Assembly: GCA_003762615.1 (NCBI GenBank)
Contig: RIAZ01000006.1
Span: 62,001 to 126,000 of the forward strand
Source: Muribaculaceae bacterium Isolate-037 (Harlan)
GTDB taxonomy: Bacteria; Bacteroidota; Bacteroidia; Bacteroidales; Muribaculaceae
Direction: 5' to 3'
DNA: 64,000 bases
Shown here: positions 1 through 7,186 of the stretch, piece by piece
Layout of the letters: each line of letters begins with the position of its first letter
Position numbering within the stretch: position 1 is the first letter of the stretch
Notes under the pieces: model-generated
Seen by the model: only the letters and a program-made list of their open reading frames with translations
What the model was told of the DNA's origin: nothing
Database searches by the model: none
Program-made: the position numbers and the translations under genes

Positions 1-85
1 CATCAAGATAATCAATAGAAAAATGTTTCTCCTGTTCATTGATGCTGGTTTTGTTAGTTATAGTTGAAGTTAAATTTTTTTGTAA

Positions 86-1237
86 TTATTGAGTTTGTCG
101 GGAGATTATCACCACTCCATTCTCCAATGAGAATTTTATGTCTCCGCAATTCTCGATGATCTGTATGGCGGTCTCAAACTCTGCATATCGTGGAATGCTG
201 CCCATGAATACGATATCCTCGATTGATGGGTCGGTAAATCGGTATTTGAAGTCATACCATCTGCTGAGGTCACGCATTATTGCGGAGATCGGCTGCTCCT
301 CAAAGATGAATCTCCCGTGACGCCAACCCGTTATGACTTCCGGATTCACCTCCTTCATTTTTAATCGGTTGTCGCTGCGGTCAAATACTGCCTGATTTCC
401 GGGGGATAGATGAATCTCGCCGCCGTTGTTTCCGATTGAGGAGAGGGCGATTGATCCGCTTTCAAGGGTAATGAACGCACACGGGTCGTCAGGATAGTCC
501 CTGACGTTGAACGATGTGCCGTAGACGTGGATCATCTGGTCGGCTGTCTCAACAAAGAACGGGCGCGTATCATCCTTCCTGACTTTGAAATATGCCTCTC
601 CCGCCACTTTTACCTTCCTCTCTCCGGAGGCGAAATGCTGTGGGTAGAAAAGTTTGGAATCGGAGTTCAGCCATACTTCGGTGGAATCCTCAAGTATGAT
701 CTTAAATTCGCATCCCACGGGTATGTTGAGGCATAGAGGCTTGTCGTCTACTATCTTTGCGGCGTTTTCATGGCATCTTTCAGCCATGTCGGCATTGTCT
801 CGCACTACGATAGTGTCTGATCCTACGGAGAGTATGGCCTTTGATGTGCCGGGCTTTATGTCGTCGATTGAAGCAATCTCCACAACCCGTGTCGCTGTCG
901 GCTTGACAATTGTGGTTTTATCCGGAGACTCATGTAGCATAACAATCGCCACCACGGCTGCGACCGCCACTCCCGTAATCGCTGCGGCGAGCCGACGCAC
1001 TCTGCGTCGGTTCCTGTCGATGTCCTTTATCCGGCGTCGCATGTCGGATTCCGCTCTCTCGGTGTCAATGATGCTTCTCATCCGTAGCTCATGGTCGATG
1101 ACACCGGGGTCGGAGAGTCGTCGCGACAGATCGCGATGGCTCTCGCTTTGCGATTCCCAACGGCTGATCTCCATCTTCTCTTCGGAGGAGAGCCTTGACA
1201 GGAGACGTTTGAAAAACAGATTACTGATACCGGACAT
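86..1237 (-). CDS. FecR-family anti-sigma factor
   Basis: This 383-residue protein is a FecR-type inner-membrane anti-sigma factor that relays a signal from an outer-membrane TonB receptor to an ECF sigma factor. The N-terminal ~80 residues are charged and cytoplasmic (the sigma-binding part, with many Arg/Glu). One transmembrane helix follows at about residues 82-100 (LAAAITGVAVAAVVAIVML). The periplasmic part holds the FecR core, with the typical stretches EVWLNSDSKLFYP, GEAYFKV and VYGTSFNVRDY, and then a C-terminal domain (GRFIFEEQPISAIMRDLSRWY) of the kind that docks with receptor signalling domains. The length fits the family. It is transcribed away from the ECF sigma gene at 1456, whereas in Bacteroidales the sigma gene usually precedes FecR on the same strand. 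The receptor it serves is probably just left of the window. Confidence in the family is high; the partner is inferred. Confidence 0.93.
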   Translation of the reverse strand: MSGISNLFFKRLLSRLSSEEKMEISRWESQSESHRDLSRRLSDPGVIDHELRMRSIIDTERAESDMRRRIKDIDRNRRRVRRLAAAITGVAVAAVVAIVMLHESPDKTTIVKPTATRVVEIASIDDIKPGTSKAILSVGSDTIVVRDNADMAERCHENAAKIVDDKPLCLNIPVGCEFKIILEDSTEVWLNSDSKLFYPQHFASGERKVKVAGEAYFKVRKDDTRPFFVETADQMIHVYGTSFNVRDYPDDPCAFITLESGSIALSSIGNNGGEIHLSPGNQAVFDRSDNRLKMKEVNPEVITGWRHGRFIFEEQPISAIMRDLSRWYDFKYRFTDPSIEDIVFMGSIPRYAEFETAIQIIENCGDIKFSLENGVVIISRQTQ

Positions 1238-1455
1238 AGTGGTTGCAATAAGATTTGTTGTTCTCTATTACGTTTGAAATTTGATTTGGTATACATTTAT
1301 TTTGAAAAAATATGCCATTGATTGCAAAAAAATAATTAATCTTCGGAATTTATCGGCATTATGCGCCATATTTACTTCTTTTTTTGTTTGCGATTACTAA
1401 AAAGCGGGGTAATTGTTGTGAAATAGAAATATTATGAATAATTTTGTTAGTGCTA

Positions 1456-2043
1456 ATGCTTGATTACAACTACATATATCGGTCGTTTGTTTCAGGAGAC
1501 ATACATCCCCTGTATGCTTATATGTATCCTGGATTGATTCGTTATGCCACAAGATTATTGGGGGAGACCCTTACATTCATGGCAGAGGATTGTGTGCAGG
1601 ACTCAATTCTTAAGACTTATCTGGCACGAGAAGAGATAAAGAATGAGTCGCAATGGAGATCATGGCTTTTTGTGACGATACGCAATCGCGCTGTGGATAT
1701 GATTCGGAAGGCGGAGAATAATGGCATTTATATAGAGAAGGTTAAGACTGACGGGGAATGGAGTGATGATGATGTGTCGTTGGATATAGTGGAGCAGGAG
1801 ACTGTCGATATCATTTATACCGCCGTGCAGTCGTTGCCCGAGATTTATCGTCAGATATTTGAGCTGAGTTTTGAGCAGGCGTTGAGAAACTCGGAAGTGG
1901 CAGAGCAATTAGCAATAGCGGAAATCACGGTAAAGAAAAGGAAGGCACGTCTTCTGGAACTCCTTCGCCAGCGACTTGGCAGGTCGATAAGCGAGGAATA
2001 CATCCTCATGCTCCTCTCGATGCAGCTCGCCGACTCAGTATAA
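1456..2043 (+). CDS. ECF-type RNA polymerase sigma-70 factor
   Basis: This is an extracytoplasmic-function sigma factor of about 195 residues. Region 2 is visible as AEDCVQDSILKTY followed by WRSWLFVTIRNRAVDMIRK, and region 4 as LPEIYRQIFELSFEQALRNSEVAEQLAIAEITVKKR, a helix-turn-helix. The ATG at 1456 (protein begins MLDYNYIYRSF) is preferred over a TTG four codons upstream because the TTG adds nothing conserved. The sigma should be held by the divergent FecR protein at 86-1237 and released on receptor activation. The gene is followed after 65 bases by the antiporter gene, with a heptad-repeat stretch in between. The divergent arrangement with FecR is unusual for this family. Confidence 0.92.
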   Translation: MLDYNYIYRSFVSGDIHPLYAYMYPGLIRYATRLLGETLTFMAEDCVQDSILKTYLAREEIKNESQWRSWLFVTIRNRAVDMIRKAENNGIYIEKVKTDGEWSDDDVSLDIVEQETVDIIYTAVQSLPEIYRQIFELSFEQALRNSEVAEQLAIAEITVKKRKARLLELLRQRLGRSISEEYILMLLSMQLADSV

Positions 2044-2055
2044 TCCTAACTTCCC

Positions 2056-2100
2056 TCTAAACCCTAAACCCTAAACCATAAACCATAAACTCTAAACCCA
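2056..2100. repeat. Short heptad repeat (TAAACCC/TAAACCA)
   Basis: The spacer between the sigma gene and the antiporter is made of about six imperfect 7-base units of the form TAAACC(C/A). The same kind of sequence forms the arms of the dispersed element at 25.9 and 61.6 kb, so this may be a remnant of that element. No function is evident. Confidence 0.6.
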
Positions 2101-2108
2101 ACCTCCCA

Positions 2109-3617
2109 ATGGAATACATTACTACAGAAAACATCCTTCTTGTCGGCTCGCTACTTCTTGTGGCAGGCGTATTGATCGGAAAGACCAGCTATCGTTTCGG
2201 ACTCCCATTGCTCCTTATCTTCCTTTTAGTGGGTATGGGATTCGGAACGGATGGTGCCGGCATTCAGTTCAGCGACATGCATACCGCACAGTTCATCGGA
2301 ATGATAGCCCTCTGCATCATCCTCTTTTCAGGAGGAATGGGTACAAAGATAGCAGCCATACGCCCCATAATAGTGCCGGGCATCGTGCTTTCCACTGTCG
2401 GTGTCTTGCTTACCGCTCTTATAACCGGTGCGTTTATTTGGTGGCTCTCCGGAATGAGCTGGACTAATATCCATTTTGCCTTTGTGCCCTCATTGCTTCT
2501 TGCCGCCACAATGTCATCGACCGACTCGGCTTCCGTATTCGGGATACTCGGTAGCCAGAAGGTGGGTCTTAAAAACAACCTGCGCCCGATGCTTGAGCTG
2601 GAGAGCGGTTCGAACGACCCCATGGCGTATATGCTGACCATCATACTTATCGAGGTGCTGACAATAGGGGGTAAGCTCTCCGCCGGGTCGATTCTGCTTG
2701 AACTTCTGTTGCAGTTTGGAGTGGGGCTCGGCATGGGGTGGCTCATGGGAAAGATCACCCTCCGACTAATCGGATTCTACAACCGTATCGGAGGAGAGGC
2801 GGGGGCAAGGGAGGATGCCTCACAGGCGGCATCGATGCTGTCGATAATGATAGTGGGAAGCGTGTTCTTCACGTTTGCAGTGACTACCGCGCTTTCCGGA
2901 AACGGCTATCTTGCCGTATACGTATGTGGCATTGTCCTCGGTAACGCCACTATCCCGAACAGCAGGGGTATCTTGAAATTCCTTGACGGATTGACGTGGC
3001 TTGCACAGATAGTGGTGTTCCTCATGCTGGGGCTTTTAGTCAATCCTCATGAGATGGTGGAGGTGGCAGCCGTGTCGCTGCTTATCGGAGTGTTCATGAT
3101 TCTTGTCGGGCGTCCGTTAAGCGTATTCCTGTCGCTTTCACCGCTACGGAAGATTTCTATGCGCTCAAAACTGTTTGTATCGTGGGTGGGTCTTCGTGGA
3201 GCGGTGCCCATCATATTCGCCACCTATCCGGTCATCGCCGGCATTGAGGGGGCATCCCAGATTTTCAATATAGTGTTTTTTGTGACTCTCCTGTCGCTGC
3301 TCGTACAGGGCACCACCGTGATTGCGACTGCTCGTCGGCTGAAACTTATAGATACGGATGCCGTGGATGATGATGACTTCGGCGTGGAACTTGCTGATGA
3401 GCTTCCCACCACACTCAACACCCTGACGCTCACGGAGGAACATCTTTCTCGCGGACGCACCTTACGCGACATGAATTTGCCTGAGGGTTCACTCGTCATG
3501 ATGATACGCCGTGGCGACCGCTACATAGTTCCCAACGGCACCCGTCGCCTGCATCCCGGTGACCGTCTCCTCATCATCCGCGAGACGGAGCTGACAGCGC
3601 AAGGCTCCTCGCGTTAA
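2109..3617 (+). CDS. nhaP2: K+/H+ antiporter, CPA1 family with RCK_C domain
   Basis: This 502-residue inner-membrane protein exchanges K+ (or Na+) for protons. About twelve transmembrane helices cover residues 5-400. Family motifs include the glycine-rich first helices (FGLPLLLIFLLVGMGFG), the ion-binding segment SLLLAATMSSTDSASVFGIL with its paired acidic/polar residues, LESGSNDPMAYML, and the late helix motif WVGLRGAVPIIFA. The C-terminal ~85 residues form a cytoplasmic TrkA-C/RCK_C domain (SLVMMIRRGDRYIVPNGTRRLHPGDRLLII). This architecture matches YcgO/NhaP2 (CvrA), which export potassium. It is a single gene with no partner; the symbol is by family resemblance and the exact ion is not decided by the sequence. 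Confidence 0.88.
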   Translation: MEYITTENILLVGSLLLVAGVLIGKTSYRFGLPLLLIFLLVGMGFGTDGAGIQFSDMHTAQFIGMIALCIILFSGGMGTKIAAIRPIIVPGIVLSTVGVLLTALITGAFIWWLSGMSWTNIHFAFVPSLLLAATMSSTDSASVFGILGSQKVGLKNNLRPMLELESGSNDPMAYMLTIILIEVLTIGGKLSAGSILLELLLQFGVGLGMGWLMGKITLRLIGFYNRIGGEAGAREDASQAASMLSIMIVGSVFFTFAVTTALSGNGYLAVYVCGIVLGNATIPNSRGILKFLDGLTWLAQIVVFLMLGLLVNPHEMVEVAAVSLLIGVFMILVGRPLSVFLSLSPLRKISMRSKLFVSWVGLRGAVPIIFATYPVIAGIEGASQIFNIVFFVTLLSLLVQGTTVIATARRLKLIDTDAVDDDDFGVELADELPTTLNTLTLTEEHLSRGRTLRDMNLPEGSLVMMIRRGDRYIVPNGTRRLHPGDRLLIIRETELTAQGSSR

Positions 3618-4170
3618 GACTCCATTTTTTTGAAACGGGGTCTAACTCCAAGAAATCAATCGCAAGATTTCACAGAGGAAGAACTATTAAAAATCAATAA
3701 ATTCTGTGTGGTTGCCCTGTGAGCCTCCCGGAAAAGTGACGGTAACATTTGGTTTCGAAAAAGTTTTTTCTTAAATTTGCAATGCAATCCTCAGGAGCAG
3801 TCTGTCTCTATACATAGATTGCTCCTTATGGAGGGAAGATTACATCACCTTGGCAATTCGGTCTGCACGATGGACTGAAAGTGATGGGACGGCTCTTCTT
3901 CCCCAAAACCATGACATACTCTGCGTCCCGTCTTGCAGAATCTGGCTTCATCGCATATCGCCGATGAGCGGTGCATTTTTTGTGGTTTTTACCACCGTGT
4001 GTGCCTGTTGGATTCTTTCTGCAAGTCAAGTCTTTTTGCAAAGACCGGAATCAAATAGATTGAGTTTTTATCGGCGACTGCTAAAAAGCCAGTAAACTAT
4101 CCTTTCGGATATCTCGTCTGTGGATCAGGCGACAAGTGTTTACATAAACTTCTTAACAGCAAAGCCAACT
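3618..4170 (+). other. 550-bp leader/spacer before the LRR genes
   Basis: No convincing gene is seen here. A Bacteroidetes-type promoter sits at 3749-3780, so some 390 bases lie between the predicted transcription start and the LRR start codon at 4171. Just after the promoter, GGAGCA and TGCTCC (about 3794-3825) can pair into a small hairpin. An 81-codon open frame at 3850-4095 has no recognisable family and no promoter of its own. The leader may be regulatory, or may contain decayed sequence. Confidence 0.4.
3749..3780 (+). promoter_or_regulatory. Promoter for the LRR gene pair
   Basis: A -33-like TTG (3749-3751) is followed after 20 bases by TAAATTTGC (3772-3780), which matches the Bacteroidetes TTG/TAnnTTTG vegetative promoter at normal spacing. 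Confidence 0.6.
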
Positions 4171-5679
4171 ATGAATGAAATCAAGATTGGATTCGGCCCA
4201 TTTTCCAAGCCTCGCATCAATCGCGAGGCGTTTGACGCTGTATTAAAGTCTGAAGTTGTCGGTGAAAACACCGCCACTTATGAGTTTGAGACCCCTGTCA
4301 CAGCCATCGGTGCACATGCGTTCTTTGACACAAACAAGGGCATTGAAGAGGATCTCTTCCTCCACTATATTGAACTCCCCGACTCGGTAGAGACGATCCA
4401 TCCGGAGACCTTTGACGGTATTTGTAAGCTAAAGAGTAAGCTGCTGGTAGACAACATGCTTATCATTGACAATGTACTCATCAAGCATTTTGACTCTTAT
4501 AATTCCGGTGAGGTGAGTGTGCCGGAAGGGATGACGGCTATCGCACCAGGGGCTTTATCCGGATTCTGGGCAAAAAAAATCATCTTACCATCTACCCTTA
4601 AAGAGATCGGGAAAGAAGCGTTTAGAGGCTGCACCCATCTCACATCTGTCAAACTGCCGAAGGGTCTGGAGAAGATTGGGGACTATGCCTTCTCTAACAC
4701 CGCGCTTGGCACTGCCACAATCCCCGACTCGGTCACCAGCATCGGAGTGGAAGCATTTTCCGATTGCTCCAAACTTAAAAAGATAAAGATTGGGAAGAGT
4801 GTGGAGCGAATAGGAGAGAGAGTAGTCAGTCGATGTCATTTGCTGGCGACAATCGATGGTAGAGGTGCATCCGCCGACAAACGCATGCTTATCTTTGACG
4901 GCACATTGCTCGCATATACGGCAGCATCAAAAGAATCCCATCTGGAAATACCTGAAGGCGTCAAGCGCATCGGCAGCGATGCCCTGTTTGATGCCAAGAA
5001 CTTGACCTCGGTAACTCTGCCATCCTCATTGGAAAGCATTGGTACCGGCGCTTTTCAACGCTCCTCCATCACCGAAATTGAGGTGCCGGAGAGCGTGACA
5101 ACCATTGAGTACGGAGCTTTCTCAACTACTATAATTGAAAAATTCTCCGGAAAATTCGCAACTGCCGACGGCAGCGCGCTGGTAGAGGGGAATACCCTGT
5201 TGGCGGGTGCCGGCAATCGCTCTTTCACGTTGAATATTCCTGAAAATGTCACAGAAATTGCACCGATGGCATGCTATCTTGGAGAAATTAGTGGCGTGAC
5301 CTTCCCCGACTGCGTAACCGTCATCGGTAGCAAGGCGTTCGCGTATTGCAGCAACATGTGTCTCCCTGTAGATGCGCTCCCGAAAAATCTTGAAATCATC
5401 GGTGAGATGGCATTTGAACAAAGCGTAATGCGATCAGACATGTTCAGAGATGGCGTCATCATCCCCGCCAATGTCAAGGAGATCGGCTACCATGCATTTT
5501 TCTCTACAGCTGCTTACTCTGCATCTGCAAATACCTACTGGTTCGAACCCGTCACTCCTCCCAAGATCGATACTACCGGTATGCGTATCAATGCCATCTA
5601 CGTGCCTGAGGAGGCGCTCGAAGCATACCGTAACGCATATCCCGAGTTTTCCGACAAAATCCATGTGTGGGAGAGGTAA
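4171..5679 (+). CDS. BspA-type leucine-rich repeat protein 1
   Basis: This protein is made almost wholly of LRR_5 (BspA-like) repeats of about 23 residues. Typical units are LPSTLKEIGKEAFRGCTHLTSVKL, visible at 4576-4650, and IPDSVTSIGVEAFSDCSKLKKIKI-like units after it. The last ~45 residues (PPKIDTTGMRINAIYVPEEALEAY) are the usual BspA C-terminal cap. The ATG at 4171 (MNEIKIGFGPF) is preferred over a GTG at 4120. No signal peptide, lipobox or sorting tail is visible with either start, which is odd because most BspA proteins are surface-exposed. It lies four bases upstream of a second, similar gene and the two are probably co-transcribed. Role unknown: such proteins usually bind other proteins. 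Confidence 0.85.
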   Translation: MNEIKIGFGPFSKPRINREAFDAVLKSEVVGENTATYEFETPVTAIGAHAFFDTNKGIEEDLFLHYIELPDSVETIHPETFDGICKLKSKLLVDNMLIIDNVLIKHFDSYNSGEVSVPEGMTAIAPGALSGFWAKKIILPSTLKEIGKEAFRGCTHLTSVKLPKGLEKIGDYAFSNTALGTATIPDSVTSIGVEAFSDCSKLKKIKIGKSVERIGERVVSRCHLLATIDGRGASADKRMLIFDGTLLAYTAASKESHLEIPEGVKRIGSDALFDAKNLTSVTLPSSLESIGTGAFQRSSITEIEVPESVTTIEYGAFSTTIIEKFSGKFATADGSALVEGNTLLAGAGNRSFTLNIPENVTEIAPMACYLGEISGVTFPDCVTVIGSKAFAYCSNMCLPVDALPKNLEIIGEMAFEQSVMRSDMFRDGVIIPANVKEIGYHAFFSTAAYSASANTYWFEPVTPPKIDTTGMRINAIYVPEEALEAYRNAYPEFSDKIHVWER

Positions 5680-5683
5680 GATT

Positions 5684-6961
5684 ATGATAGAGTTAGACAT
5701 TATTGATGGAAAATTGATAAAAGCCTTTGCCACAGATGGCAAAGCATGCTTTTCTCTTGAAATACCGGAAGGCGTGACTGAGGTGGCCGACGGTGCTTTC
5801 GCCGGAGTGAAAAAAGAATTGTTCTCCGTCACTAAAATCGTGCTACCCGCAAGCCTGCGTCGCATCGGGGCGAAGGCTTTTAAAGACGTCACCCGACTCC
5901 GATCTCTCAAACTCCCCTCAAATCTGGAATACATAGGTGACGAAGCGTTTGCCAAACTGGAACATATAAAGACCCTCACCATACCCAATAAGGTGACACA
6001 CATTGGCAAGCGTGCATTCTGTGGCTGCATCAAGCTCAACAAGATCAAAATTGGCAAAGGTGTGGCAGAGATCGGTGAAGGTGCCTTCGCCGACTGTTCT
6101 TGGGTAAGATCAGTGGAAGGCAAATTTGTAGAAGGGAATACAATTGTATACAATGGCACGCTTATCGCGTATTTCGGTGAGGGTGAATCATTCTCCATTC
6201 CCGCCAATGTGGAGAGAATTGGCGATAAGGCCTTTTCATCATCGGCACGCGACGACAACTGGTACCGCAACTACCCACCCCTCGGTCCCACCGAAGTCAT
6301 ACTGCATGATAATGTGCGCAGTATCGGCGATCTGGCTTTCTATGGCACAAGAATCAAGAAACTCCACATTCCGCAATCGGTGGAGAAAGTAGGAGCTAAC
6401 CCGATTGCCGGACGAGGCAGCGTAGACCTCGAAGGTAAATTTGTGCATGAAGGGCGCGCGATTATCTGCGGAGACCACCTGTGTGCCCACCTACCTGTGG
6501 CACAATCATACTCAATCCCCGACAGTGTAAGCGAGCTGGATGACTATGCATTCTGCGTATGCCGGGCGGAGGAGGGAATTGTATTGCCCCCTTCCATAAA
6601 AAGAGTTGGAGACAAATGCTTCTATAATTGCGGCAGCATGAAGAGCATAATTCTGAATGAGGGATTGGAACGGATTGGCAACGAGGCTTTTGGATGCTGT
6701 GATGCCCTCATGGCAATAACCTTTCCTGCATCGCTGAAAAGCATCGGAGAGGAAATCTTCACTTTTCCCGAAAAGCTGACCTGCATCACCTTCCTTGGGG
6801 AAGAGCCCCCGTTATTCGAGGGTGATCTGATCGTGCGCCTCGATCTTTTCAAGGGATGTGTGAAGGTGCCTGCCGCATCAGTTGAAGAATACAAAAAGGC
6901 TCTTCCCTATATGGCTGAGCCTCTCCCGCAATATCCTAAGGGCAGAATACTCCCACTATAA
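5684..6961 (+). CDS. BspA-type leucine-rich repeat protein 2
   Basis: This 425-residue protein is a second LRR_5 repeat protein and a close relative of its upstream neighbour. Units include LPASLRRIGAKAFKDVTRLRSL, IPNKVTHIGKRAFCGCIKL and LPPSIKRVGDKCFYNCGSMKSI. The C-terminal cap (FLGEEPPLFEGDL ... VKVPAASVEEYKKALP) is also present. The start at 5684 (MIELDIIDGKLIKAF) is chosen because it sits four bases after the stop of the first LRR gene; an open frame extends further upstream but runs inside that gene. There is again no signal peptide. The pair probably arose by duplication. Function unknown; scaffold or binding protein by family. Confidence 0.85.
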   Translation: MIELDIIDGKLIKAFATDGKACFSLEIPEGVTEVADGAFAGVKKELFSVTKIVLPASLRRIGAKAFKDVTRLRSLKLPSNLEYIGDEAFAKLEHIKTLTIPNKVTHIGKRAFCGCIKLNKIKIGKGVAEIGEGAFADCSWVRSVEGKFVEGNTIVYNGTLIAYFGEGESFSIPANVERIGDKAFSSSARDDNWYRNYPPLGPTEVILHDNVRSIGDLAFYGTRIKKLHIPQSVEKVGANPIAGRGSVDLEGKFVHEGRAIICGDHLCAHLPVAQSYSIPDSVSELDDYAFCVCRAEEGIVLPPSIKRVGDKCFYNCGSMKSIILNEGLERIGNEAFGCCDALMAITFPASLKSIGEEIFTFPEKLTCITFLGEEPPLFEGDLIVRLDLFKGCVKVPAASVEEYKKALPYMAEPLPQYPKGRILPL

Positions 6962-6969
6962 ACAAATTT

Positions 6970-7059
6970 CATTACGATTAAAACTTTTGTAGATTTTGCC
7001 AAAAGTTTTCATTACGATTAAAACTTTTCGTATATTTGCCGAAAGTTTTAATCGTAATG
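6970..7059 (+). repeat. Direct and inverted repeats around a promoter
   Basis: The 19-base sequence CATTACGATTAAAACTTTT occurs at 6970-6988 and again at 7010-7028. Its inverted copy lies at 7041-7059 with one mismatch. The second direct copy and the inverted copy flank the promoter box TATATTTGC (7031-7039). This looks like an operator arrangement, and it sits at the 5' end of a decayed AAA ATPase gene. Confidence 0.75.
7031..7039 (+). promoter_or_regulatory. -7 box TATATTTGC
   Basis: A perfect TAnnTTTGC box lies in the loop of the inverted repeat. It once served the deleted ATPase gene and is now the nearest promoter to the regulator gene at 7187. Confidence 0.6.
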
Positions 7060-7181
7060 AAAACTATCATATCCCCAAATACGTGATTTCTCTTGATTCC
7101 ACCTTCCCCAATACCTACAAGGGAATCCGACACATGTCGTTACGCGATTTCCTTCTCCTCGAATACGAATTCAATCAGTAG
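7057..7181 (+). pseudogene. Remnant of an AAA_14/DUF4143 ATPase gene
   Basis: A start codon at 7057 (MKTIISPNT, then stop) is followed, in another frame, by about 38 codons (starting near NYHIPKYVISLDS and ending GIRHMSLRDFLLLEYEFNQ). The tail strongly resembles the C-terminus of Bacteroidales AAA_14/DUF4143 ATPases, which typically end in KYV-(I/L)-(S/T)-LD ... GI-(R/K)-H-(M/I)-x-x-x-DFLL. The Walker motifs and the whole middle are missing. The simplest reading is an internal deletion that left promoter, start and tail. A full-length relative is present at 59992-61266, although that copy has a different C-terminus. The family assignment is from memory of the motif, so it is moderately sure. 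Confidence 0.6.
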
Positions 7182-7186
7182 CAGAT

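Noticed and set aside
654..1277. Long plus-strand open frame over FecR
   Set aside because: It lies wholly antisense to the FecR gene and shows no family motif; the Ser/Arg-rich product is typical of an antisense shadow.
3850..4095. 81-codon frame before the LRR genes
   Set aside because: No promoter, no recognisable domain, and a composition typical of random sequence. Kept only as a note on the leader.
5434..6270. Minus-strand 278-codon frame over the LRR genes
   Set aside because: Opposite strand of two genes with strong repeat structure; its length comes from the repeats and it has no domain.
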